Assembly (NCBI RefSeq): GCF_009828115.1
Contig: NZ_WTYL01000002.1
Span: forward strand, 496,001-560,000
From: Allopontixanthobacter sediminis
GTDB lineage: Bacteria; Pseudomonadota; Alphaproteobacteria; Sphingomonadales; Sphingomonadaceae
Length of the DNA stretch: 64,000 nucleotides
Reading direction: 5' to 3'
This document shows positions 36,752-45,808 of this stretch, piece after piece. Each line of letters starts with the position of its first letter. Position 1 is the stretch's first letter. The notes beneath the pieces are model-generated. The model had not been told where the DNA came from. It did not search any database and was given only the letters and a program-made list of their open reading frames with translations. Both the position numbers and the translations under genes were made by a program.

Positions 36752-36785
36752 AAATGGTCTTCGATCCCGTTCGGGAAGACCATTT
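36752..36785 (-). promoter_or_regulatory. Terminator-like hairpin abutting the DUF4402 ribosome-binding site
   Basis: On the transcribed strand AAATGGTCTTC and GAAGACCATTT form an 11-bp perfect stem (36775-36785 with 36752-36762), ending in a run of five T, and the AAGGA ribosome-binding site of the subunit gene follows two bases later. An inner TCCCG-AA-CGGGA hairpin can also form. It is too close to the start codon to be a terminator of parB with a separate promoter after it, so it is probably a leader attenuator or stability element. Confidence 0.6.
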
Positions 36786-36866
36786 CCGGCTCCCCGCTGG
36801 ATGAACGCCCCTGTCCATCCAAGAGCCATTAAGTAGAACCACTGCGTTCAATCTTTGCTTCTGGTT

Positions 36867-36898
36867 ATGGTTAACAGGTGAACCCTTTTCTGTTAACC
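36867..36898. promoter_or_regulatory. Inverted repeat with CtrA half-site upstream of the DUF4402 gene
   Basis: GGTTAACAG (36869-36877) and CTGTTAACC (36890-36898) are perfect 9-bp arms separated by 12 bases, located about 135-165 bases before the DUF4402 start and after the parB stop. ATGGTTAA at 36867-36874 is the complement of TTAACCAT, the CtrA half-site motif. It is a good candidate promoter element for the surface cluster. Confidence 0.45.
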
Positions 36899-36955
36899 TA
36901 TTCGGCAAGCAAGTTCCGATATCTCGTTGATATTGTTTATAAAGATTAGGCTCAA

Positions 36956-37963
36956 CTAAATGTCGCCGCCCGTCAGGCGCTGGCAGACCAAGTCCAATTG
37001 GTCGAGGGTGCGGTAACGGATGGTGACCGTTCCGGACCTCGGATCGACGTCTGTCTTGATCTTCACGGCGAGCCCGAGAAATTCCTCGAGATGCCCCTGG
37101 ACTGCCGCAATGTCGGCATCCTTTGCCGGATCGCGCGAGGTCCTTGCCTTGCGGCGTTCTGTCTCGGAATTCGCCGGCGCCGATCCGGCTTTGACCATCC
37201 GTTCGATGTCACGGACCGACAGTTTCTGCTCCACGGCCTGCCGGGCGAGCGATACGGCGTTATCGTAGCCGATCAGCGCCCGGGCATGCCCCATCGACAA
37301 ATCGCCCTGCTCCACCAGCGTCAGGATCTCGTCCGGCAGACCCAGCAGCCGCTGGAGATTGGCCACATGGCTGCGCGATTTGTCGACCAGCTTGGCTATT
37401 TCGCCCTGCGTCATCTCCTCCTCATCCGCCAGCCGCTGGTAGGCGCGAGCTTCCTCGACCGGATTGAGGTCCTCCCGCTGGATATTCTCGATCAGCGCCA
37501 GCGCCATCACCTCGCGCGTGTCCAGATCGCGCACCAAGGCGGGAATTTCGTGCAATTGCGCTTTCTGGGCTGCCCGCCAACGACGTTCGCCGGCCACCAA
37601 CTGATAGCGTCCGCCAGCAAGCGGGCGGACGATAATTGGCTGGATAACCCCCCTCGCCGCAATCGAGGCGGACAGTTCTGCCAGCGCATCTTCGTCGAAA
37701 TAACGGCGCGGTTGCCCGGGCAGCGGCTCGATCGACGCGATTGCCAAGGATGCCAGGCCGGACCGAGGGTGCCCCGCCCCCGAACCGGTTTTGGCGCTGT
37801 TCGATGAATCGTCCTGGCCAGCCGCCTTGCCGAGAACCAGCGGTTCCTCCCGGCGAGTTTCGCCCATCAAGGCACTTAGCCCCTTGCCAAGCTTCTTCTT
37901 GCCTTCCGAAGCTGCGCGCGCCGGAACGGAGAAGCGGATCGGATCGGCGTTAGGGTTACTCAT
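36956..37963 (-). CDS. parB: Chromosome partitioning protein ParB
   Basis: A 335-residue ParB/Spo0J protein. After a disordered N-terminus come the CTPase/N-domain boxes (IEPLPGQPRRYFDEDALAEL, GVIQPIIVRP, LVAGERRWRAAQ), the AliENIQREDLNPVEEARAY region, a helix-turn-helix with MTQGEIAKLVDKSRSHVANL and RLLGLPDEI, and a C-terminal dimer domain. It spreads from parS sites and recruits SMC; three sites are seen within 5 kb. It overlaps parA by 4 bp. Confidence 0.96.
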   Translation of the reverse strand: MSNPNADPIRFSVPARAASEGKKKLGKGLSALMGETRREEPLVLGKAAGQDDSSNSAKTGSGAGHPRSGLASLAIASIEPLPGQPRRYFDEDALAELSASIAARGVIQPIIVRPLAGGRYQLVAGERRWRAAQKAQLHEIPALVRDLDTREVMALALIENIQREDLNPVEEARAYQRLADEEEMTQGEIAKLVDKSRSHVANLQRLLGLPDEILTLVEQGDLSMGHARALIGYDNAVSLARQAVEQKLSVRDIERMVKAGSAPANSETERRKARTSRDPAKDADIAAVQGHLEEFLGLAVKIKTDVDPRSGTVTIRYRTLDQLDLVCQRLTGGDI

Positions 37964-38736
37964 GCGGCTTTCCTCTGTTCAGGCAATCTTCCGATCAATT
38001 CGCGAGCGAGCGCAATGTAGGCGCGGCTTCCCGCGCAGGAATGGTCGTAAACGAGCGCTGGCAACCCGTGACTGGGCGCTTCCGAGAGGCGAACATTGCG
38101 CGGAATGACCGATTCGAAAACCAATCCGGCAAGGCAATCGCGCACATCGTCGGCGACTTGGTCGGTCAGCCTGTTGCGGCGATCGAACATGGTCAAAACA
38201 ATGCCGACGATGCCGAGGTCGGGATTAAACCGCTGCTGCACGCGTTCGACTGTCAGCAACAACTGGCTAAGACCCTCCAACGCAAAGAATTCGCACTGCA
38301 GCGGCACCATCAGGGTATCGGCAGCGCCGAGCGCGTTCAGCGTCAACAGACCGAGCGAGGGTGGGCAGTCGATGAAACAGATGTCATGGGCCGTATGACC
38401 AGTGAGCGCGTCGCGAAGGCGCGCGGTGCGGTCTTCCACGCTGACCAGTTCGACCTCGGCACCGCTTAGATCGACTGTCGCGGGAATGATGTCGAGGTTC
38501 GGGATGTTGGTCGGCTGGATGCAATCGGCAAGAGCCACTTGGTCAACCAACAGATCATAGCTGGAGCAGACGCGGGCTTCAACTTCGACCCCCAACCCGG
38601 TCGATGCGTTGCCTTGCGGATCGAGGTCGAGCAACAACGTCTTCCATCCCGTTGCGGCCATCGCGGTTGCAATGTTGATGGCGGTGGTAGTTTTGCCTAC
38701 TCCGCCTTTCTGATTGGCTATCGCGATGGTTATCAT
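37960..38736 (-). CDS. parA: Chromosome partitioning ATPase ParA
   Basis: A 258-residue ParA/Soj ATPase with the deviant Walker A KGGVGKTTTAIN at residues 10-21, Walker A' and B motifs (LLDLDPQGNASTGLG; FIDCPPSLGLL) and the membrane-free form typical of chromosomal ParA. It forms the nucleoid gradient that pulls ParB-parS complexes apart. Its stop overlaps parB's start (ATGA), and rsmG precedes it by 17 bp, the usual origin-proximal gene order. Confidence 0.97.
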   Translation of the reverse strand: MITIAIANQKGGVGKTTTAINIATAMAATGWKTLLLDLDPQGNASTGLGVEVEARVCSSYDLLVDQVALADCIQPTNIPNLDIIPATVDLSGAEVELVSVEDRTARLRDALTGHTAHDICFIDCPPSLGLLTLNALGAADTLMVPLQCEFFALEGLSQLLLTVERVQQRFNPDLGIVGIVLTMFDRRNRLTDQVADDVRDCLAGLVFESVIPRNVRLSEAPSHGLPALVYDHSCAGSRAYIALARELIGRLPEQRKAA

Positions 38737-38753
38737 GAGGTCACCTTATTGAT

Positions 38754-39368
38754 TTAACGCAATTTTCCGACAATTATTCCCGATTCCGCATCTGTGAGCG
38801 ATTGTTTCACGTGGAACAGCTCTTTTCGTCGTTCAGACAGCGCTTCCAATTCTTGCGCCGCCGACTGCCCTTTCGGCAACAGCCAGAAGGTATCGCTTGT
38901 GGAAAATCGTGCCGCCAAATCGAGAATAGTCGCCAACGGAGCAAACGCCCGGGCGGATATGACCGATGCCGGGACACTTTCCACGAGTTCCAGTCGGCTT
39001 CCGACTACGTCGCAATTGGCTAATTGGAGCTCCGCTACGAGATGAACCAACCATTCGATCCTGCGCTTACGCGATTCGATCAGCTTGATGGGCAATTCAG
39101 GGCGCATTATCGCGATAATAATCCCCGGGAGACCCGCTCCCGTCCCCAGATCCAACCAAAGTCCTGTTTCACGTGGAACATGTTCGAGCAATTGTGCACT
39201 GTCAGCGATATGCCGTTGCCAAACCACTCCAAGCGATTGCCTCGCGACAAGGTTCTGCTTAGCGCTTTCCGCGACGAGCAATTCTACGAAACGATCCATT
39301 TTGTCCATCGCTGCAGCATTGCAACGCTCAGAGACATAGGATCGGGCCGAAGCTTCGTCCGTAATCAT
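38754..39368 (-). CDS. rsmG: 16S rRNA (guanine527-N7)-methyltransferase RsmG
   Basis: A 204-residue SAM-dependent methyltransferase (GidB). The SAM motif [21 protein letters not shown] is clear, with [11 protein letters not shown] and the C-terminal [12 protein letters not shown]. It methylates G527 of 16S rRNA. Its start overlaps the mnmG stop by 4 bp. Two parS sites lie within the coding sequence (38803 and 39165), so its codons are constrained by segregation. Confidence 0.95.
   Translation of the reverse strand: MITDEASARSYVSERCNAAAMDKMDRFVELLVAESAKQNLVARQSLGVVWQRHIADSAQLLEHVPRETGLWLDLGTGAGLPGIIIAIMRPELPIKLIESRKRRIEWLVHLVAELQLANCDVVGSRLELVESVPASVISARAFAPLATILDLAARFSTSDTFWLLPKGQSAAQELEALSERRKELFHVKQSLTDAESGIIVGKLR
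38803..38818. other. parS: parS centromere site 1
   Basis: TGTTTCACGTGGAACA is a 16-base match to the bacterial parS consensus TGTTNCACGTGAAACA when read on the other strand (TGTTCCACGTGAAACA). It lies in the 3' part of rsmG, 0.8 kb from the parB start. Confidence 0.93.
39165..39180. other. parS: parS centromere site 2
   Basis: The identical 16-mer TGTTTCACGTGGAACA, 362 bp from site 1, again inside rsmG. Two identical copies within one gene are unlikely by chance and preserve the ParB recognition core. Confidence 0.93.
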
Positions 39369-41221
39369 GCTGCTTGGCGCTCACGACGCCGGGCGAACAC
39401 CAGCACCGCCGACAGCGCTGCCGGAGTTATCCCAGCCACCCTCCCCGCCGCAGCGAGGTTCTCTGGTCGCGCTTTCGCAAGCCGTTCGGTCATCTCGTTC
39501 GAAAGCCCGGGCACGGAGTCGTAAGGAAAGTCTGGTCCCAAACTTACGGCTTCACTCGCCCGCAGTTCGCGAAGTTCGCTGTCTTGCCGAATCAAATAGG
39601 GCGCATACGCCGCATCCTCCGCGAGCTCCTGACCAACATCATCCGTCGGTTCCATGCCCTCAGGCAGCCAGGGCTCGAGCGTTTCCAAAGTGATCCCGCC
39701 GAAACGAAGCCATTCGCTGATCGGCTTGGTCCCGTTATCCCGGCGCACGGGAAGCCCGGACGTCTCGAGCTCAACCGCCGAAACATCCGCCGCTATCGCT
39801 TCCGCCCATTCCGCTCCGCGATTCAGCCGCGCCTCAAACCAAGCTTGCCGGTCCGCGCCGATACATCCGGCCTCAATTCCGAGCGGGGTAAGCCGTGTCA
39901 CGGCGTTGTTCGCGCGGAGCCTTAAGCGGTACTCGGCGCGCGACGTCAGCATCCGGTACGGTTCCGTAACGCCGTGCAACGTCAGATCATCGACCATTAC
40001 CGCGATGTAGGAATTTGCCCGGTCCAGTTTCGCCGGCTCCCGACCTGAAACCGCCGCAGCCGCGTGGATACCCGCGACCAAGCCTTGGGCTGCCGCCTCC
40101 TCATATCCCGTCGTACCGTTGACCTGCCCCGCACAATAAAGTCCCGGCATATCGGTCAGTTCAAGCCCGCTAGTCAGGCAGCGCGGATCGATATGATCGT
40201 ATTCCACAGCGTACCCGGGCACGACGATTTCCGCCCGCTCCAGACCTTCCATGCTTTGCACCATCGCATGCTGGACATCGGCAGGCAGCGACGTGCTGAT
40301 TCCGTTGGGATACACCAGATGCGTCGAAAGACCCTCCGGTTCCAGAAACACCTGATGCCCGTCCCGGTCGGCAAAGCGATGGATCTTGTCCTCGATCGAG
40401 GGACAATAACGTGGGCCTTCTGCACCGATCGCACCCGAGAAGAGCGGTGAACGGTCGAGGTTCGCGCGAATGATATCGTGGCTGCGCGCGTTGGTGCGCG
40501 TGATCGCGCAAAAGACCTGTGGGTTTAGTCGCCGCCTGGTCATCGGAGACATGGTCCAGCGCTCGCTGTCGGTGGGCTGCTCGGCGAGCCGTGCCCAATC
40601 GATCGTCCGTCCATCAATACGCGGCGGCGTGCCGGTTTTCAGCCGCGCCATTGGTAATTTCGCTTCGCGCATTTGCGCTGCAAGCTTGCTGGCCGAAGCC
40701 TCTCCGATACGTCCACCGGTCAGGCGCTCCTCACCGCGAAACAGCTTCCCGCCAAGGAACGTTCCGGTGCACAGTATCACCGCAGCGGCGGTCAGGGCTG
40801 TGCCATCGGCAAGCACGAGGCCGGCGACTTTACCTGAACGAAACAGCAATTCCGCCGCCTCGCCAGCGATCAGGTGGAGATCGCCCTGCCTCTGCAATTG
40901 GCTCTGAACCGAGGCCTTGAACAACGCCCTGTCTGCCTGGACACGTGGTCCCCAGACTGCGCTACCCTTCGACCGGTTGAGCATCCGGTAATGAATAGCT
41001 GCAGCGTCCGCTGCCTTGCCAATCACCCCGTCGAGGGCATCGACTTCGCGGACCAGGTGCCCCTTGCCCAGCCCGCCGATGGCCGGATTGCAGCTCATCG
41101 CGCCGATTGTGCTCAAGTCGAAGTTCACAAGGCCCGTGCGCATGCCCATCCGCGCAGCAACGGCCGCTGCCTCGACCCCGGCATGCCCGCCGCCGACAAT
41201 CAGTATCTGGAAATCATGCAT
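39365..41221 (-). CDS. mnmG: tRNA uridine-5-carboxymethylaminomethyl modification enzyme MnmG
   Basis: A 618-residue FAD enzyme (GidA). The FAD motif [12 protein letters not shown] is at residues 7-18, with the conserved GxSRxxPxxxC-like [21 protein letters not shown] and the insertion domain with SxxYR segments, and a helical C-terminus for MnmE binding. With MnmE it installs the cmnm5 group at U34 of tRNAs. It lies 96 bp after mnmE; a perfect parS sits in that gap. Confidence 0.97.
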   Translation of the reverse strand: MHDFQILIVGGGHAGVEAAAVAARMGMRTGLVNFDLSTIGAMSCNPAIGGLGKGHLVREVDALDGVIGKAADAAAIHYRMLNRSKGSAVWGPRVQADRALFKASVQSQLQRQGDLHLIAGEAAELLFRSGKVAGLVLADGTALTAAAVILCTGTFLGGKLFRGEERLTGGRIGEASASKLAAQMREAKLPMARLKTGTPPRIDGRTIDWARLAEQPTDSERWTMSPMTRRRLNPQVFCAITRTNARSHDIIRANLDRSPLFSGAIGAEGPRYCPSIEDKIHRFADRDGHQVFLEPEGLSTHLVYPNGISTSLPADVQHAMVQSMEGLERAEIVVPGYAVEYDHIDPRCLTSGLELTDMPGLYCAGQVNGTTGYEEAAAQGLVAGIHAAAAVSGREPAKLDRANSYIAVMVDDLTLHGVTEPYRMLTSRAEYRLRLRANNAVTRLTPLGIEAGCIGADRQAWFEARLNRGAEWAEAIAADVSAVELETSGLPVRRDNGTKPISEWLRFGGITLETLEPWLPEGMEPTDDVGQELAEDAAYAPYLIRQDSELRELRASEAVSLGPDFPYDSVPGLSNEMTERLAKARPENLAAAGRVAGITPAALSAVLVFARRRERQAA

Positions 41222-41280
41222 GCTTGCCCGATAGTCGAGGCAACGCTTTGGGTCAAAGGCTCTCGCGGCAGGGCGACCTG

Positions 41281-41296
41281 TGTTTCACGTGAAACA
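41281..41296. other. parS: parS centromere site 3 (perfect palindrome)
   Basis: TGTTTCACGTGAAACA, a perfect 16-base palindrome and the strongest parS in the window, lies in the 96-bp gap between mnmE and mnmG. It is the parS nearest to the oriC candidate, about 5.6 kb away. Confidence 0.96.
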
Positions 41297-41317
41297 ACTC
41301 CAATCGTCAGTACGGTA

Positions 41318-42592
41318 TCACTTCCCAATGCAGAACCGGCCGAAAAGTGTATCGAGCAGGTCTTCGGTAGCGCTTCGCCCTATCAAGCGGTCGAACGCTG
41401 CTCGCGCGCTTCGCAAGTTTTCTCCGGTAAGAAGCAGGTCTCCAGATGGACAGATCTCGTTGAGATTATTCAAAGCTTCGGTCAGCAAATTGTGCTGTCG
41501 GTCGCTCAAAGCAACTTGCCCCGTTTTGGGTAGCGCAATCGCAGCGTGCGCGGTTAGCCGGTGGCGCAATTCATCCACGCCCTCTCCGGTAACCGCTGAT
41601 ATACGCAGCAAAGGTGATGATTTGCCACCGGAAGCGCTACAGTCGATCTTGCTTTCGATTTCCCAAGCCCCTGGCGGCCCTTCCCCCTCATTACCCAGCC
41701 ACAGGACAAGATCTGCTTGGTTGAGAGCGGAATGCGCGCGCTCGATTCCGATAATCTCGATCGGGTCGACGCTGCTTTCATGCAGACCGGCTGTATCGAT
41801 AAATGTGAAGGGTATGCCGGCAATCGCGCAGGATCGCTGCAAGATATCCCGCGTCGTGCCCGCAGTCGGGGCCGTAATTGCCGCCTCATCCTCCACTAAT
41901 GCGTTGAATAAAGTCGATTTTCCCGAATTTGGCGGTCCCGCAAGTACAACCCTGAAACCTTCCTTGAGCGCCCGCGCCCGGGGCCGCGCCAGCCAGTCGC
42001 CGATACCTGCCCGGAGCGCGCCAAGGCCTTCAGCGAAGGATGAAGGAAGGTCGGCGGCATCTTCCTCGTCGGAGAAATCGAGAACCGCTTCTACCTGTGC
42101 GGAAAGTATCAGGACTTCGCTTCGCCAACCCTCGACCACGCGCGAAAGCCCGCCGCCAAGCATCGCGATCGCCGACCGGCGCTGAAGTTCTGTCTCCGCC
42201 TCGAGCAAGTCGGCGAGACCTTCCGATTCGGCGAGGTCGAGCCGGCCGTTGACGAAGGCGCGGCGGGTAAACTCGCCGGGTTCGGCATGGCGGAGGCCAT
42301 CCATCGCGGCCAGCGCGCTTTCGACCGCAGCGATGACTGCGCGGCCTCCATGCAGGTGCAACTCTGCGGTGTCCTCGCCCGTTGCATTGTTCGGCCCTGG
42401 CAGGAACAGCACCATTGCGTGGTCCAGAATACCTCCGCCACTGTCCTTCAGATAGCGCGCGACAGCGCGGCGCGGAGGCGGAAGCTTTCCGGCAAGGTTC
42501 TCCAACGCGGCGGCCGCGCGGGGGCCGCTGATGCGGATTACCGCTATCCCCGCGGGCGCTGATCCGCTGGAAAGGGCGAAGATTGTTTCCAT
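41318..42592 (-). CDS. mnmE: tRNA uridine-5-carboxymethylaminomethyl modification GTPase MnmE
   Basis: A 424-residue GTPase (TrmE). The N-terminal tetrahydrofolate domain (METIFALSSGSAPAGIAVIR) is followed by a helical region holding the G domain with GPPNSGKSTLFN (G1), GTTRD (G2) and DTAGLHES (G3), and the conserved C-terminal Cys in the last four residues (CIGK). It acts with MnmG on tRNA U34. ATG 42592 gives the standard N-terminus; a GTG four codons up is less likely. Confidence 0.95.
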   Translation of the reverse strand: METIFALSSGSAPAGIAVIRISGPRAAAALENLAGKLPPPRRAVARYLKDSGGGILDHAMVLFLPGPNNATGEDTAELHLHGGRAVIAAVESALAAMDGLRHAEPGEFTRRAFVNGRLDLAESEGLADLLEAETELQRRSAIAMLGGGLSRVVEGWRSEVLILSAQVEAVLDFSDEEDAADLPSSFAEGLGALRAGIGDWLARPRARALKEGFRVVLAGPPNSGKSTLFNALVEDEAAITAPTAGTTRDILQRSCAIAGIPFTFIDTAGLHESSVDPIEIIGIERAHSALNQADLVLWLGNEGEGPPGAWEIESKIDCSASGGKSSPLLRISAVTGEGVDELRHRLTAHAAIALPKTGQVALSDRQHNLLTEALNNLNEICPSGDLLLTGENLRSARAAFDRLIGRSATEDLLDTLFGRFCIGK

Positions 42593-42634
42593 TATTACAA
42601 TCACATACCAGCGCGAAAGGTTAAGCGCTGCGGA

Positions 42635-42907
42635 TCATTCACCTTTTTTCGTGGTGCCCTTGCCCATCATGCCGCCGCTGGCTGCGTTAAGGCCGCCCTC
42701 GACGAAGTTCTGGAACAGTTTAAGTCCGACCTGGCCCATCGGGGCAAGCTGCTTGGCATAATCCTGCAGCTGTTCCGGGTTCGAGACACCCTTCATCGCC
42801 TTGGTGATGGTGTCGACATAAATGTCGTTGGCTTTGCCTACGTCGGGCAGGCCCATGAAAGTCCGCGCCTCCTCCGGCGTGCATTCTATTTCTACATGGA
42901 CCTTCAT
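42635..42907 (-). CDS. Small conserved protein (DUF6489-like)
   Basis: A 90-residue cytosolic protein with MKVHVEIECTPEEARTFMGLPDV at the start, a helical middle and a Gly/Lys-rich tail (GGMMGKGTTKKGE). I believe it belongs to the DUF6489 family of alphaproteobacteria, which has no known function; the phrase ECTPEEAR and the phasin-like helix suggest a polyester or granule link only weakly. It has a strong GGAGGAAA ribosome-binding site. It ends 30 bp before the mnmE start and may share its promoter. Confidence 0.72.
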   Translation of the reverse strand: MKVHVEIECTPEEARTFMGLPDVGKANDIYVDTITKAMKGVSNPEQLQDYAKQLAPMGQVGLKLFQNFVEGGLNAASGGMMGKGTTKKGE

Positions 42908-42928
42908 CGCGTTTCCTCCGTTGGGCTA

Positions 42929-42958
42929 TATATATGGTGACCGTCCTGCCCTGCACAA
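42929..42958 (-). promoter_or_regulatory. Candidate promoter of the DUF6489-like gene and mnmE operon
   Basis: Read leftward, TTGTGC (42953-42958) and TATATA (42929-42934) are separated by 18 bases, and the GGAGG ribosome-binding site follows. The TATATATATA run is the most AT-rich stretch of this 169-bp divergent gap. The rightward hydrolase has its own GAGGAAA site. Confidence 0.35.
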
Positions 42959-43076
42959 CACCGCGCCGAGTGTTGACGATTAGTCGGGTTTGGTAAAGCC
43001 TGCACGTAAGCGGCTGGACAGGAACCTTCGCCGCACCCGTTCCTAACCATGCCCGCAAGATAACGAGGAAACTTTC

Positions 43077-43775
43077 ATGAACGATACCGCCACTATCCAG
43101 ACACTTTCCGGCGAAGGCAGCTTCGAAGCTTACGTTGCCAAGCCGGCCGGTAACGCGAAAGCGGCTATCCTGGTTATCCAGGAAATTTTCGGGGTGAACC
43201 AGGGGATCCGCGAGAAATGCGACAAGTGGGCCGAAGCCGGCTATCTGGCGGTGGCTCCGGACCTGTTCTGGCGCCTGGAACCCGGCATCCAGCTCGACCC
43301 CGATGTCGAAGATCAATTCAACCGTGCGCTCGAGCTGTTCGGCAAATATGACGCCGACGAAGGGGTCAAGGATATCGAAGCGACGATCCATTGGATCCGG
43401 CGCGAAGCCGCCGTGTCAAAAGTCGGCTGCGTGGGATACTGCCTCGGCGGGAAGCTGGCCTACATGACGGCGACCCGCACAGATATCGATGCGTCGGTCG
43501 GTTATTACGGAGTGATGATCGACCAGATGCTGCGCGAGGCAAAGGCAATCGCGCACCCGTTGATGCTGCATATTCCGACTGCCGATCACTTCGTCAGCGC
43601 TGAAGCGCAAAAAGCGATGCATGAGGGATTAGACGACCATCCGAAGGTTACACTGCACGATTACGAAGGGCTCGATCACGGCTTTGCGACCGAAAGCGGG
43701 AAGCGCCGCAATGAGGAAGGTGCCCGGCTTGCCGACAGCCGGACCGCTGAGTTTTTCGCGAAGCACCTGTTGTAG
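43077..43775 (+). CDS. Dienelactone hydrolase family protein
   Basis: A 232-residue alpha/beta hydrolase of the dienelactone hydrolase family. Nucleophile motif GYCLGGKLAY has the family's catalytic cysteine (residue about 122), and the acid/His come from the D near HIPTADHFV and the H in GLDHGFATES. Such enzymes hydrolyse dienelactone or related esters in aromatic degradation; as a housekeeping homologue its substrate is unknown. A GAGGAAAC ribosome-binding site precedes ATG 43077. It converges with rho. Confidence 0.88.
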   Translation: MNDTATIQTLSGEGSFEAYVAKPAGNAKAAILVIQEIFGVNQGIREKCDKWAEAGYLAVAPDLFWRLEPGIQLDPDVEDQFNRALELFGKYDADEGVKDIEATIHWIRREAAVSKVGCVGYCLGGKLAYMTATRTDIDASVGYYGVMIDQMLREAKAIAHPLMLHIPTADHFVSAEAQKAMHEGLDDHPKVTLHDYEGLDHGFATESGKRRNEEGARLADSRTAEFFAKHLL

Positions 43776-43871
43776 CATCCGCTGACCGCCCGGCGGACGG
43801 TACACCGGGCGCCGACCCGATTGCCAAAGTAGCGGAAAGGTGCCGATACCGGCCACCTTCCCGCCGTTTGT

Positions 43872-45137
43872 TTACTGGTTCATCGTCGCGAAGAAATCTT
43901 CGTTGGTCTTGGAATCCTTCATCTTGTCGAGCAGGAATTCCATCGAATCGATCGTGCCCATCTGCATGAGGATGCGGCGCAGGACCCACATTTTCGACAG
44001 CTTGTCCTTCTCGACCAGCAATTCTTCCTTGCGGGTGCCGGACTTACCGACATCCAGTGCGGGGAAGATGCGCTTGTCGGCAACCTTGCGGTCGAGGACG
44101 ATTTCCGAGTTGCCGGTGCCCTTGAATTCTTCGAAGATCACTTCGTCCATCCGGCTGCCCGTATCGATCAGGGCGGTCGCGATGATCGACAGCGAACCAC
44201 CTTCCTCGATATTCCGCGCCGCGCCGAAGAACCGCTTCGGACGCTGCAGGGCGTTGGCATCGACACCGCCGGTCAGCACCTTGCCGGAGCTTGGGACCAC
44301 GGTGTTGTAGGCGCGGCCAAGCCGGGTGATGGAATCAAGCAGGATCACCACATCGCGTTTGTGCTCGACCAGGCGCTTGGCTTTTTCGATAACCATTTCA
44401 GCGACTTGCACGTGGCGCGTGGCGGGTTCGTCGAAGGTTGAAGAGATTACTTCGCCCTTCACGCTGCGCTGCATGTCGGTGACTTCTTCGGGCCGCTCGT
44501 CGACCAGCAACACCAGCAGGAACACTTCGGGATGGTTGTCGGTGATCGCCTTGGCAATGTTCTGCAGCAGCACGGTCTTACCCGTCCGCGGCGGCGCCAC
44601 GATCAGCGCGCGCTGGCCCTTGCCCTGCGGCGAGATGATGTCGATCACCCGCGCCGATTTGTCGACCACGGTGGGGTCGAGCGTATCGAGATTGAGCTTT
44701 TCCTCGGGATAGAGCGGCGTGAGGTTGTCGAAATTCGTCCGCAACCGGACCTGGTCGGGGTCTTCGAAGTTCACACTGGCCAAGCTGGTCATCGCGAAAT
44801 AGCGTTCGCCATCCTTGGGTGCGCGAATTTCGCCTTCGACAGTATCGCCGGTGCGCAGGCCCCATTTGCGGATCTGGTTCGGCGAAACGTAGATATCGTC
44901 CGGGCCGGCCAGATAGTTGGCTTCGGGGCTGCGAAGGAAGCCAAAGCCGTCCTGCAGCACTTCGATCGTGCCGATGCCCATGATCTGGTCGGTGTATTCC
45001 TCATCCTCCGCCAATTCGCGGAGGATGCAGAACATCAGGTCCTGGCGGCGCATGGTGGACGCGCCCTCGACCCCCAGTTCTTCCGCCATGCTGACCAGTT
45101 CGGCGGGGGGTTTGGCTTTGAGTTCTCTAAGATGCAT
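43872..45137 (-). CDS. rho: Transcription termination factor Rho
   Basis: A 421-residue RNA-dependent ATPase. The N-terminal RNA-binding domain has [22 protein letters not shown] and the cold-shock-like fold [22 protein letters not shown]; the ATPase has Walker [11 protein letters not shown]-type (P-loop [11 protein letters not shown]) and RNA-contacting Q-loop residues. Length is standard, with no inserted domain. It terminates Rho-dependent transcripts, relevant here since few genes have intrinsic terminators. It lies between the hydrolase and hemJ. Confidence 0.97.
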   Translation of the reverse strand: MHLRELKAKPPAELVSMAEELGVEGASTMRRQDLMFCILRELAEDEEYTDQIMGIGTIEVLQDGFGFLRSPEANYLAGPDDIYVSPNQIRKWGLRTGDTVEGEIRAPKDGERYFAMTSLASVNFEDPDQVRLRTNFDNLTPLYPEEKLNLDTLDPTVVDKSARVIDIISPQGKGQRALIVAPPRTGKTVLLQNIAKAITDNHPEVFLLVLLVDERPEEVTDMQRSVKGEVISSTFDEPATRHVQVAEMVIEKAKRLVEHKRDVVILLDSITRLGRAYNTVVPSSGKVLTGGVDANALQRPKRFFGAARNIEEGGSLSIIATALIDTGSRMDEVIFEEFKGTGNSEIVLDRKVADKRIFPALDVGKSGTRKEELLVEKDKLSKMWVLRRILMQMGTIDSMEFLLDKMKDSKTNEDFFATMNQ

Positions 45138-45315
45138 GGCAATCGAGTCCGATAGATTGGTCCGGAAATCCGCACGCGGAAACCCCGGGAATTTTCAAGA
45201 TAGGCGGCAGGTCGTCAGGGCTTGGAGAAAGCAGACCCGGCTTCGATTACGGCGAAGCCTCAGCCGAATTGGCCAAGCAAATACGCCGACACGGGCCGGA
45301 CGTCAATCGGCCTGT

Positions 45316-45741
45316 TCAGAACGGTTTGACGATCACCAATACGACGATGATCGCCGCCGCGACGCCGGGTACTTCGTTGAGCAGGCGCAGTTTCTTGCCG
45401 GCCAGCGGACGTTCGCCGCGGGCCAGCTTGCGGGCATAGGCGGACAGATAGCCGTGATAACCCGACAGCAGCAGGACCAGCAGCAGCTTGGCGTGGAACC
45501 AGCCCTGCGCGAACGCCCCGATCGAACCGGCCAGCGCTAGGCCGAGCAGCCATACGATGATGATCGAAGGCAGCAGGATAATCTTGAGAAGCTTGTTTTC
45601 CCGGTCGATCCAGCGCGCTTCCTCGGGGGAACCTGCCTCGGCTTCCTGGTGATAGACGAAGAACCGCGGCAGCATGAACAGCCCCGCCATCCAGAAGATC
45701 ACGAAAATCACGTGGCCGGCCTTGAGCCAGAGATACACCAT
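45316..45741 (-). CDS. hemJ: Protoporphyrinogen IX oxidase HemJ
   Basis: A 141-residue membrane protein with four hydrophobic helices, starting MVYLWLKAGHVIFVIFWMAGLFMLPRFFVYHQE by position (1-33), the hallmark with the conserved His (about residue 10) of the HemJ family. It oxidises protoporphyrinogen to protoporphyrin in the last steps of heme synthesis. ATG 45741 is preferred because AGGAAG lies 10 bases upstream; that ribosome-binding site falls inside the ORF if ATG 45759 is used. It follows hemE in the same direction. Confidence 0.9.
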   Translation of the reverse strand: MVYLWLKAGHVIFVIFWMAGLFMLPRFFVYHQEAEAGSPEEARWIDRENKLLKIILLPSIIIVWLLGLALAGSIGAFAQGWFHAKLLLVLLLSGYHGYLSAYARKLARGERPLAGKKLRLLNEVPGVAAAIIVVLVIVKPF

Positions 45742-45808
45742 CGAGAGCACTTCCTGCATTAGAGCGATGTAGGGAAAGACGCCGTCAAAAGCACCCCTCG
45801 TGTAGAAA

